Source: Phialocephala subalpina
Taxonomy: Eukaryota; Ascomycota; Leotiomycetes; Helotiales; Mollisiaceae
NCBI GenBank assembly: GCA_900073065.1
Contig: FJOG01000009.1
Span: forward strand, 1,008,267 to 1,072,266
Direction: 5' to 3'
Length of the DNA: 64,000 nt
A model generated the notes under the pieces. The model had not been told where the DNA came from. It did not search any database and saw nothing but the letters and a program-made list of their open reading frames with translations. Positions 23,224-34,184 of the stretch are shown piece after piece (within the stretch, counting starts at the first letter, position 1; the number at the start of each line of letters is the position of its first letter). The translations under genes were made by a program, and so were the position numbers.

Positions 23224-23881
23224 ATGTCGTTCCCACTACCATACCGACTTGCGGATAAGAGAGGAGGTGAGAAGGGTGGGGATGTCGAGATGGAGATGGG
23301 GGAGAGGTATGTATGTACTTCGCACCTTCGTGTTCCGAGTTTTATATTTGGGAAATGGGGTTTTGAGAAACACATTTTTTATTGTTCTTGAATGAAAACA
23401 TTACCACTATGGAGATGGATGCTAACCAACAGTCCAGGACGAAAACTCGGCGAGTAACCTGTCTAGCGTGTTGAGTGGAGAGAGAGAAAAGGAGAATAAG
23501 AAGAAGAACGAGAAAGAGACAAAAGGTACGATGGTGTCATTGCGAGGTGGCCGCTCAAGACTAATACTGACGGATTAACCAGAAGCCAAAAAAAAACCAA
23601 AGAAGTCAAAGATGGCTGCGAAGGAGAGGGGGAGGGCACGCAAGAAGGCGACTCATAAGGCGAAGCATACCGTCGCTAAGGCTAAGGCGGAGGCTTTGAG
23701 AAAGGCGCAGGAAGAGAAGAAGCTGGATAAGGAGGGATGTTGGTGTCTACCAGGTCTTCCGAGTCAAGGCTATGAGCCTTTCTCAACCGAACACCACATT
23801 CTCTGTATTACTGCCCCCTTGGAACTTGTGTTATATATTGCGGTTGAAAGTGATTCCGTCTCTCGATCTAGTCTCGCTTAA
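23224..23881 (+). CDS. Hypothetical small Lys-rich protein (tentative three-exon model)
   Basis: Three open blocks separated by intron-like sequence. Block 1 begins MSFPLPYRLADKRGGEKG at 23224 and runs to a GTATGT-type donor near 23308. Block 2 starts after an AG near 23434-23444 and ends at a GTACGA donor near 23525. Block 3 starts after accag at 23582 and runs to the stop at 23881. Blocks 2 and 3 join in phase; the first junction has two or three possible pairings, so the model is uncertain. The middle is extremely basic (KKKPKKSKMAAKERGRARKK) and would suit a nuclear or nucleolar location. The stretch after CWCLPGLP is less protein-like and the true stop may come earlier. I recognise no family. 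Confidence 0.35.
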
Positions 23882-24561
23882 ATCGACTCGAGGCTTCGCA
23901 ACTTCCCAAAAATTCCAAAAAGACAGCAAAGAGTGAACAATTTATATAAAAAAAATGGCAAAACAATTAGAGCCTGCTTTCGCAGATTTCCGTTGCACAA
24001 GCGCAAGGCATTGTTTTGGAAACACAAAGAATGGAGACCTTTTCACGCCTACCACTGCTTTGATCTTTTCGAACAAATCAATTCTCATTTTCAAATGATG
24101 TTCTACTTCGACTACTTCAATGATGGAAGAAATAATGCTTATTTAAATCTATACGTATCATTGTGTGGTGGGGTTCGAAATCGAGCTACGGGTGAAGTTG
24201 AGCCGGATTGGGAACCGAGTCGAGGATGAGGTTCTTCTTTCGGTACAGACAACTACCACCACCCGTGAATCGAGCCGGGGAAGGATGAGCGTGGCCTTTG
24301 AACTTATATTGTATTGCTCATGTTTGCATTTTATACTAGAGATGACTATCCTACCACGTATTCACAATGCAACCCCAAACCCAAAACGCCTAAGCCGTAT
24401 GCAAGCAGTGACCCACCCATCCATCTTTCCTATTGTATCCTATCCTGTACAAGAGAGCTCGAATCTAGGGTATATAAAAATTTCATACAGTCGTACAGCC
24501 GTCCTTCTCATGCAATCGTAGATCCGCGTACCAAATTACCGCTCTTGGGTGCTAAGTTTTC
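23882..24561. other. Convergent intergenic region
   Basis: Lies between the small Lys-rich gene (plus) and the 3' end of dnf3 (minus). Short frames exist, but none is supported. Confidence 0.45.
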
Positions 24562-27500
24562 TCATCTCCTCCCCAACACCTCGGCAATATCAACCGAATG
24601 TCTCGTCTTCGGCGTCATCCTAATCCCCATCTCAAACTCCTCAACATCACTCCCACCAGGCCCACTCGTTCTCCTCTCAACAGAGAATTTCCTTCTCGTC
24701 AGATTCCCGCCGCTAGGACTCCTGACCACGCCTCCAAATGCTGCCTCTGTAGACCCTTCGATATCGACTGGGCTTCGAACCACTTCCGCATCAGGCATCA
24801 TTCTTCTGCGTTCCAATAATTCTTGAATCTCGCCTTCACGAGCACGTTGAGCATCTTCGTCGATACTTGACTTCGCATGCTCTTTCCCCATAACAACTTC
24901 ATCTCCATCTCGTCCCTCAGCTTCAGCTTTGAGTCTCTCTTCGAATCGATTCCTGATTAATGGGTCTTTCTGCAACTCTTGAAATAGGTCCGTTTCAGTT
25001 GGCCAGAAGGTCTTTCTTACACTCGAGACTCCAAGCTCGAGAAGGATGAGAGAAGCGAGAGTAAGGAACAGGACAAGCCACCAGAGGAGATTAGAGCCGA
25101 AGTAGTGGATGAAGCCATCTTTGATGGGGTAGAGGAGGTAGGTTTTTCCGGGCTTGTAGAGGGCGGAGAGGACGATGGTCCAGAGGAACCAGCCGCCCAC
25201 TGAGAGGATCCAGCCGAGGGCTGAGGTTAGGGTTTTGTTGTGCATTTCTAGGATGCTAAGACATCATTAGCACTGGTATTAACAAGAAGGGAGGGGAAAC
25301 TTACAGAAGTTTAGTGTTGATGAAAACGACCGCAGCAGTAAAAGCCAAGGTGCCCATGGAGAGGAGATTGTCGTCTCGAGTGAAAAGAGCTTCGCCGAAG
25401 AGGCCAAACATCGTGAAGTAGATGACCATAGACTCGGAGACTGCCATGAACATCCACGCGACGTATTTCTTGATGTTGAAGCCCTGGTTCCGTTGTCCCA
25501 TTGTGTACAATTCCGGGACCGCGAGGAGTGTTGCGGCATTGAGGTCTTGCTCGAAAACACCTAGGAAGATAACTGGCAGTGAAGTAAACAGCGTGTTGAA
25601 GACAGTGAGGGATGTCGATTCGAAGAGCGAGGTACCAGTGTAGCCGTTCCACTTTTGGTACAGAGCTTGGATCAAGTAGAACATGAGCTCTTTCCAGAAG
25701 GTTGCGAGGATATATTTCCCAGTTCGGACATAGTTCCAGCGTCCGTGGACGAGCAACAATCTTTGCAAGAACCTGAATTGCGCGATTGAATAGTCAGATA
25801 TTCTTGCCGCTTGGAGACCTTCCTTGCCAGAAATACCAATTCCGACATGAGCTTCCTGGATCATGGCAATATCGTTGGCTCCATCGCCAATGGCTAGAGT
25901 TAGAGACTTGTTGACCTTCGTCCTAATTTTCTTCACAAGGGAAGCTTTCTGGCTCGGAGAGGCTCGACAGCAAATGACAGAGTCAGCAAGGACCACGAGA
26001 TCGAAGAACAAGCGAGACAAAGTATCATTTGCATCAATCTCGCTCAATGTCTGTCCGTCCACCACTATGACAGAATGTGCTATGGCACCTTTCGTAATAT
26101 CCAGCAGGGTTGTGGCCATTCGTTGCTCTACTTCGCCAGTAGTATGGTCAAGGACAACAACTTCAGAATAGTTCTTGCAGATCCGGGCACTATGAGCGAT
26201 ATTGATAGCTGTCTCTCTCTTATCACCGGTAAGCATCCAGATCTTGATATTGGCTCTTCGCAACTTGTCGATCGTTTCAGGAACTCCTTTTTGAAGCTTG
26301 TCTTCGATAGCAGTTGCACCTGCCAAATCGAAATTCTGCTCGATCATCTCTCCCGCGTTCTCGATCAACTTCTGACGGTCGACCAGACTCGTAGTGGCAT
26401 CGAGATAGATCTTCTTCCAACCATCATATTCCTGTTCGTCCAAGAATCTGTAGCCAAAGAGAAGAGTTCGAAGTCCTTCAGAGGCAAAATCATCAATATG
26501 CTGGAAGCACCGCTCAAAGACAGCTGCATCATCAAGGACAAGAGCTTCATCCACCATATCGTCGAAGTCATCATCATAATATGCTGACGACCGTCGTTCA
26601 CTAGAAGCAAACGACATCCGGTTCATCGAAACTCTTGGTGTATGATACGCCCTCGTGTCGTCATCCGGTGCTTCCACATCAGATTCGCGTTGTCGTAGCC
26701 AAGTGTCAAGTTCGTCACGAATCGGCTGTAGTCTTGTGCTTGCCATGCTTGGTCTTCCATGGCCAATACTCTTTCGGGAAAGACTCAAGCTACCCCGATT
26801 TATGCTGAAGCTTGTCCTTGGGCTATGCTCACTCATCCTGCGAAGAGCTTGTTCTGCTTCTATGCTCTTTCGTTTGCTTGATCGCCTAGTAACTTCAGCT
26901 TTTTTCTGGAGTGCAAGCGGAGCCAATTTTAATCGCGGCATAATCGCTGAATCGGCGCCTTTGCACAATAAGCATATCCTGCCGTTCGGGAATCGGACAA
27001 TAATCGACATCCTCTTGCGCTTCGAGGAAAACTCAATGACATCGAGAACGTCGTAGGTTTCGGTGATATTCTCAGAATAGTCTGGTCCGCTGGGATACGA
27101 TAAGGTAATAGACCTCGCCGGCCTATCGATCACAAGAAACCCTAATTCCTGGGCGGCTTTGACGAGGGCTAATTCGTCCGGCGATGCGGCTTGAAACTCA
27201 ATGCCTCCATTCTCCTGGACTTCTGGCAAGCATGTATGACAGAGCGCCAGTGAAAGCAAGAAGAATTTCGCCTTCTTGGTGAAAATGCTGTGTGGCCTTT
27301 GTTGCATGTACTTCAGCAACTCTTCTGTGCGAAGCTCTGGTTGGGCTTTATTTGGTCGAGCCGTAGATCTCCAAATAGAACCAGACCTTCGAGGCAAAGA
27401 TGCGGGAGCGGTATTGCTCGATACTTCCGAAGATTGATTGGGAGTGTCGGTGAGTACTTTGCCTGACTTCTTTTTCGAGTGGCGTTTGGCGATGCCTTTG

Positions 27501-29716
27501 CCTTTGCTTTTCTTCCTGAGGGGTCCTGCAGCTGCTTGGTTCTCTTCGAGCAATGCGGCTTCTTTCTGCAAGTCAAAATCATGCAGCCAGGCATAACCAG
27601 CAACACTAAGTTTTCGAAATCTCATCACGTTGTCTGTCAACGTTCCAGTCTTATCAGAGAAAATGTAATCAACTTGACCGAGGTTTTCTAAGATTGTGGT
27701 GGTCTGCCAGAGAGATCAGCATGAATGTCCGTTGAAAACAGGGTATTTCCTTTCGAAGAAATACAAAATTGTGAATATGGAGTTACTAACATTGCAAGTC
27801 ATGGGAGTATCCGAAACCGGGTCGTACATCTCCACATCAGCCATCAAGATTAACTGGCCAACCTTGATGATTTCAAGACTGACGTATAGCGAAAGTGGGA
27901 TCAAAGTGTTGTAAAGAATGATGAACCCAATGATGATCTGGGTAAAGTTGACGTGCGCTCCTTTGAGGTAGAATGCCTTGCTCTCGGTCTGCCTGCTCCA
28001 GATCTGATACGCAATCGTGCAAAAGAGTGCCAAGAGAACAACAAATACTACTAGCATGATCACTATTTTGTTCGTGATGAGCTGAATAGCAGGGGCTTTG
28101 ATTCGAGGATTCTTGTTCGCATTCATGCGGATCTTGCACTCTTCTCCAGTGTTGATGATCATACCAACGCAGGTTGAGGTATTCCTCAGTGTGCTACCGC
28201 GGAAGATGATCTCGTTAGTCGTCAGAGGTAGAGTTTCCTCTCCAATAGTAACACGTCCGTCAAAATTGTAAAGGTCAATGTTCGGATCTTCGACAACGAT
28301 CTTAGCTCGACATGAAGCAATTTCCTCGACAGAACGGCAACGCTTGGCGAGATTTGGCGGTGCCTGTTTGCTCTTCAAATTCGTTTCGCCGTCTAGAGCC
28401 ATTGTCTCTATATACGCAATACCATTGGGACCGTCTGAGTGGAGGATGACCATGTCTGCCGGTACAGGATCGTCTCTGTTAAGCTTGATGATGTCCCCAA
28501 CTTTCACATCTCTCCACTTCAATGAAGCCCAGTGCTTCGGTCCATCGATGGGTAGCACGAGCTCGCTCGCTTCGCTTGATTTACTAGAAGATAGAATGCT
28601 TTTTAAACTTCTCGATTTGGCGTCCTGTGTTTCACCCGCTGGACGGTAAGCATGGAGAACGAGAGTCGTCCTGTTGTTTTCGACCTGATCAAGTTTATAT
28701 CTTCTAACATCGTCATAACCTTCCTTTCCCATACTTATAGCCACAAACACGAGCAATGGAGCAATAGTCGTATAACTTCCAGTCGTACTCAGGCCAGGAA
28801 TCATCTGAAGAATAGAGACCAGTAGGAAGTACGCATTTGCCAGCTTCGAGAACTGAAAGAATAGCTGCCGAGGTACAAAGTTCAGAACAGTGTACCTTGA
28901 AGACCGAATTGTATTGCCCAAGTACGGATGCCCAGTCCTCTCGTCGATCAAATATTGCTTCCGTGAGGCGTCCAGGTTGATGTGCCGTCCATCCTTCGAA
29001 GGTGGAATCTGCGTCTGCCGAAGTATGATCTTCGTGACTTTCTTCTTCCAGTCCTTCGCCTTCTGTACCAAAGTATTGGTCCTGCTCGTCTGTCTTGTCC
29101 AAGCATCGTAATTCGGCAAGCTATAATTCAATGTTCCCAATGTCTTCTTATCCTTGCCTCTCCCAACAGAAGGTCCAGGAAATCGCTCATTTGAATCACT
29201 TTGAGAAACTGCCACGTCGTTCTCGAGAACGGGAGATATGGTGATGCTTGAATGTCTTTGCTCCGCCTTTGGATCTTCTTGCCTCTGTCCAACGCCATCT
29301 TGAGGTTCGGATGGTCCTGTTTCGACAAGCTCGATTGGACTATTCTCAGATTGGCTCGTTATGCCTCTATTGAATATCGCCCTTCTCAATGAATACCCTC
29401 TGTCTCGTGTTCGTGGCGAGGTCGGCGACACCGGATTCGATGCTTTCCTTAAGAGAATGCCCGCAACTGGCTTGGGCGCATCACTCGACCTCTTTGGAGC
29501 CGCGCCGGTATCGATTGAAAGTTCCGGAGTCCCAGGTCGATGCGTGGCAGAAGCTGAAGCCGTAGCCCTGTCGAGATCCTGCGAGAATCGTACTCTGGGA
29601 GCCTCTCTTTCTTGTGATGTTCGGTCGTCCATTGCGTCGGAACGCTGCGGCTGATCCGTGGCAGCCCTTCTGATGCCCGAAGATGAACTTGAACTCCCTC
29701 CTATACTGTCCGCCAT
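24562..29716 (-). CDS. dnf3: P4-ATPase phospholipid flippase, Dnf3 type
   Basis: Three exons (29716-27791, 27703-25305 and 25255-24562) sum to 5019 bases and 1672 residues, matching the length of yeast Dnf3 (about 1650). The second acceptor, cttag at 25256, was chosen because it alone keeps phase and yields a smooth membrane helix across the junction. A long disordered N-terminus (about 190 residues) precedes the P4 start region. Visible motifs: DGETNLK of the actuator domain, DKTGTLTDN with the phosphorylated Asp right after intron 1, KGADS for nucleotide binding, TGDKRETA, and GDGANDIAMIQEAHVG in the hinge. Ten membrane segments fit the family. It should move phosphatidylserine and phosphatidylethanolamine to the cytosolic leaflet of late-Golgi or plasma membranes. 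The MGKEGYDDVRRYKLD region favours Dnf3 over Dnf1/2 or Drs2. The C-tail is polar and charged. Confidence 0.92.
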
Positions 29717-30946
29717 GGCGACGTTGTCGTTGTCGTCTTCATTCGAAATATCGTGGCTGTGGTAGCAGTCTGGTCATTAGGCTTAGATCTTCCGCGCTCC
29801 GCCAATAAGATGTGTCTGAGTCGTCACCAAGACATACGAGCTTACTGAATTTCAACGAGCGTGTTGTCTCAACAGAAACGTGTTTTGAGAGTGAAGTTGG
29901 AGGTTATTCCACCTCATTGCGAAGTTGGTTCAAGTTTGGGAGGCTGCTCGTTCGTATTGGGGTGGCCTTGGCGGTGTCGATCATCTCGTCACTAGGAGGG
30001 GCTGAGCGCATCTCGTACAATTTTATCGTCAAATTCTAACAATATGTAACGCACAACATCTCATTTGACCCTAAGGCTCACGGTTTGCTGGCTATCGTAA
30101 CAGGCTGTGGGTGTCGATTTCTGTGCCTCCTCCTTCAATAATGGACCTTCATACCTGTCTTAGAAAGACAATAAAAGAGTGTACGTCTAGCTTGTGGCGT
30201 TTCGTCCCTTCAAAGTATTCGACAAATTTGTATTGTACCTCTGCCCTTCGAGATGCCAGCGAATGATATGGACATCTCAAGAGGAGTATGGCTTAGAAAC
30301 GCATTAAGGGCATCATCAGGAGCAGTTATGTGGCAGCATCACTAAGGTGACCGACCCAATTTCTCCATGATTCGCGTCTGAGGTATCACTCTGTTCTGTT
30401 CAAACATAATATCTTTATAATGAAGTTCCATTATTAGGCCCGCCATGCTAGCACAATCTCAGCAAATCCAAGCAAGCTCTCCCCTTCAGTGCTACTACCT
30501 CCTATTCCATATTTATTTCTCCTCTCTCCTCTGGAGATACAAAAACAACATGAAGAATGTCCTTATTTGGGACAGCTGAACTCAGAAAGCGCGCCTAACA
30601 GAATTGCCCAAACAAAAACGATCGCTGAGCCAGCCATGATCGATCAAAATCGTCAAGTTCGTGGCATATGACAAAAAGGAAAAAGCAGAGGCAAAATAGC
30701 AATTTTTCGTGTGGATACACGAGAAATTAAGGCGACCAAAGTTGGGACAAGAATCGAAGAGCAAATATTCCACACCGGCCGTCATATATTTACGCTCTTC
30801 CCTTGAAAATCCACCACAAAACGCCTCCCACCGTCTCGGACCGTGCCACCGTATATTCTTGGCGAACACCTTGGGGCTAATTCACCGATGCAATCGAGCA
30901 TCAAGCAGAATTTTTGGACCAGCCGTCACGCTCAGGGACCAATGCC
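29717..30946. other. Intergenic, no gene seen
   Basis: 5' side of dnf3 and 3' flank of the homeodomain gene, both on the minus strand. No gene, RNA or repeat is convincing. Confidence 0.5.
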
Positions 30947-32839
30947 CTACTGAGTCTCTGGAGACAGACTTGCTGGGTCATCGTTGAACGAAACGAGTTG
31001 GTTCATGTCCATATCTGCTTGCTGTTCTGCAAACGCTGGAGAATGAGGATGCATAGGGAGATTGAGAGTGTGTTTCGAGTACATCTCGTTCAATCCTGTA
31101 CCATCATCAGAAGCGTTGGAGGGGTCATGTGACATGCTATACACATCGGTAGAAGCACTTCGGTGCATCATAGACATCGGCGGTGATTGATCGACAATTG
31201 CTGGGTCGCCGTGGCTCATGAACGAGAGAGGAGATACTGAAGGTTGAATCATTCCTCCAGCGTTGTCCACCATCGGGTTGGGCGAGAGATATGGCACCGT
31301 GTACGGGGTATTATTATATGATGAAGCAGGGAGAGCTCCCGTGTCCGGTCCTTGGGAGAAGAAACCAGGACTGGCAAACTCGGATGGGGATGCAGTGGTG
31401 GCTGCAGACATGGGATACTGTCTGAAGTCCATACCGTATCCAGAGGATGTATCGATTCTGAGATTAGGTCCAAGAGGGCCTAGACTATTGGGCTGTTGTG
31501 GCACAGGAGCGAAGATATTAGGATTGTGTTGTGACTGTGACTCCCCAGGATGCTGGATGAGGAATGATGGCATGGGGTTGTTGAACATCGAAAAGTCGAC
31601 GGCCATTGGGACGGATCTACTTCTTTGTCTTTTATGGCCAGGGCCACGAGGACCTTGGTGAAGATTGACGCCCCATCCTTCTTGGAACATGCCAACATGT
31701 GCTTGTGCGTTGTAGTTCGGTTGAGATGCTGGACGGGGACCAGTAGGAGATACAGGTGCGGAGGCTGATAGTTGCTGGTGGTCGAATGGACTGTGACGGG
31801 TCATGAAAGACTCGAGGGAGACTAGCTTCGCCAATTGCCCGCTCAGAACTTTAGGGTGTCCTCCAAGATGATGTACCATTATCTGCGATGCTTGCTGGTC
31901 CTCTGTGAAATCGCCGCATTGGAAAAATCCACCTGATCCGGAGGAATCCATGAAGAAGTTTGGCGGTCGGTTGAGTTCCACGACCAAACCACCAGGCTTT
32001 CCTGACTCAATATCTCCGTTTTCCAGGAAGATATTCTTGATGAAGGCGAAAGGGTACTCGATCTTGTATCCGGCTTGGTCGTTGTTGATGTAGTAGGTCA
32101 TGCATCCTTTCTCGGGCGAGTAGAAAATGATGAGATCCATGGCATTCTGCCCCACGCGTCTCCAAGATCCGATGCTCAATGAACGACATGAAAGATGGTG
32201 AATGACTAGTAACTTGTAAGTATCTTCGTGGACAGTAAGGGCAAAAACATGGCACATACCAACTTTGCCTTGAGGACCTTGATCACCTCCCATCATCATG
32301 CTACCACTCCCATACGGCATGAGGCCGGAACGGCCAAGGAAGTTCCCTCCCAAGGACTTTCCAGACTCCATGGCCTGAATGGCAAGGTACTGGCGCATCG
32401 ATTCTGGGATAGCATCACAATCTTCGCCTGTTTCGATGCTCTTCTTTGCCAGCAACTTTATTTTGGCTCGTCTAATTATATCCACTTAGTTTCGGTATGA
32501 TCGACATGGTCCGCATGGAACTCACCTGTTCTGAAACCAAATTTGCACAGATCGCTCTGTCATGTTGATGTCTTCTGCGATTCGCTCCCTAACGGTGGCA
32601 GTTGGCGTTGGGTTTTTGTTGAATTCCATTTCGAGGGTAACTAATTGATCTTGGGTAGCACGTTGTCGCTTCTGGTTCTTCTGCTGCTGAGTTAATGTGC
32701 TCTTCCTCGGGGGTCGTCGTGATGCTGATGAGCTGCTGGCTGAGTTCGACGCGGTGGGACTTGGTGTTGAAGACATCTTGATCGTCGCGTCCTCCTGCGA
32801 CATGTCTGCCATCTTGATTTCTGGCGAAGCTGTAGACAT
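30947..32839 (-). CDS. Homeodomain transcription factor, Htf1/Phx1-like
   Basis: Three exons (32839-32526, 32471-32260 and 32205-30947) encode 594 residues. The homeodomain lies near residues 45-110: [20 protein letters not shown] opens helix 1 and WFQNRRAKIK ends helix 3, split by intron 1 in the Arg codon. A second conserved region follows at about 170-270 ([55 protein letters not shown]), which I associate with filamentous-fungal Htf1 and fission-yeast Phx1. The rest is Pro/Ser/Gln/Met-rich and probably a regulatory tail. I removed a 54-base intron (32259-32206, GTATGT to CTAG); it has no stop and keeps frame, so an uninterrupted reading is possible but breaks the conserved block. Htf1-type factors control conidiation in several fungi. 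The role here is inferred. Confidence 0.85.
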
Positions 32840-34005
32840 CGTTCGCGTAAATGCCCAAATTATGGCTCCAAGCTGTTCGACTTTGCGTGCACCTCTCCTG
32901 GTTGCAAGTCGTGAAAGGTCGACTTAGAAATGCGCAATATTTCGGTGTATATATGGTGTCGGGACTCGACAAAAGTGGGTGATCGATGAAAAATCGATAG
33001 AATCAAAGGTAGATAAGTGTGGGTGTAAATGTTTCTCGCTGGGCTCGCAGGCAAGTGAATGGGATTGGTGTCGAAGAAGATGCTGTGAAATCGTAAAAGT
33101 TCGGTCAAGGAACGTGGGTGTGAATTGGTGAACTGGGAAGTTTGATGAAGAAGCCGAAGGAATGACTTGGTGCCGTAAAGGAGTGAACGGTTGACCAGAT
33201 TGGCTTGAAAGAAAGGGAAGAATGACGGGGGAGAAGGGTGCGAGGCGACGATGAGGTTGATGGAGAGGTCGGTAAAGAGAGGAGAAGAGAAGAAGAGGAA
33301 TCCGAGAAAGTCGACTCAGGCGTGATCGTGCATTTTAGCGCGGTTTGAGAAGGCTCTGCCCCCACCGAACAGCGGCCAGCTTGCCCTCAACCACAATCGA
33401 CGCCGGTTCCTCGTAGGTCAACGAAAAGCGCACATCTACTGTAGTTCTTGTTCTTGTCCGCTACTACCGATTGACGCACAAGGTCGACACTCCAACCGCC
33501 TTGGGCGTTGCGGCAGTCCTGTTGAAGTGCATATCTACGAAGCTATTTGCTCTCTCATGGGCCATCGATCGAGAAGCACCGAGAAGCATCAACGAACCAA
33601 GACGCCGCATACGGTTCAGTCTGCTCGCCCAGGCCGTCAGCAGAGAAAAGGAGAGACTCGACTCGACCACGGATTGCGTTGGTGGCATGCCGCATGGTGC
33701 AGGCCTCACCCAAAACGACGTCGTCTACTGGACAGGCTTCATGATCCTAGCATGCCCTCCTTCCAGGTGCCTGCATCACCCCCTGAGAGAAGACTCCAGA
33801 GCTTCTTCTGGATCTCGGTCCCAGGCGCGTGAGAGTCAGAGAGGACATGGCGTCCTCCGCCACATCGCAATCATCCGGCTCATGCACATGTTCCAGTCTC
33901 GAGATGGTCTGCATCAATATGTCTCCCACGCTGCAACATCTCTCTCGAACATTTTGTGTCGCTCTCGGTGCGTCCAGTCTTGTGTTCACGGGATGTTCGT
34001 AGTGT

Positions 34006-34049
34006 ACTCCTGCTCCTGCTCCTGCTCCTACTCTTACTCCTACTCCTGC
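34006..34049. repeat. Imperfect (CTCCTG)n/(CTCCTA)n microsatellite
   Basis: About seven tandem six-base units alternating CTCCTG, CTCCTA and CTCTTA. It lies in non-coding DNA. Confidence 0.85.
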
Positions 34050-34162
34050 AGAAGACTGACCTGCTGATTCCATCTGCCCATGCTCGACGCCTTGTCCGAT
34101 GCATAATTGCCGCCTCTCACGGACCAATTATTTTCACTTGATACCTTTCGGGATGAAAATAG

Positions 34163-34184
34163 AGCATCAGCATCAGCATCAGCA
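34163..34184. repeat. (CATCAG)n microsatellite
   Basis: Three perfect CATCAG units in the same gene-poor region. Confidence 0.8.

Noticed and set aside
33471..34067. 198-codon plus-strand frame
   Set aside because: It runs through the microsatellite, ending in a Cys/Ser/Tyr repeat, and has no domain.
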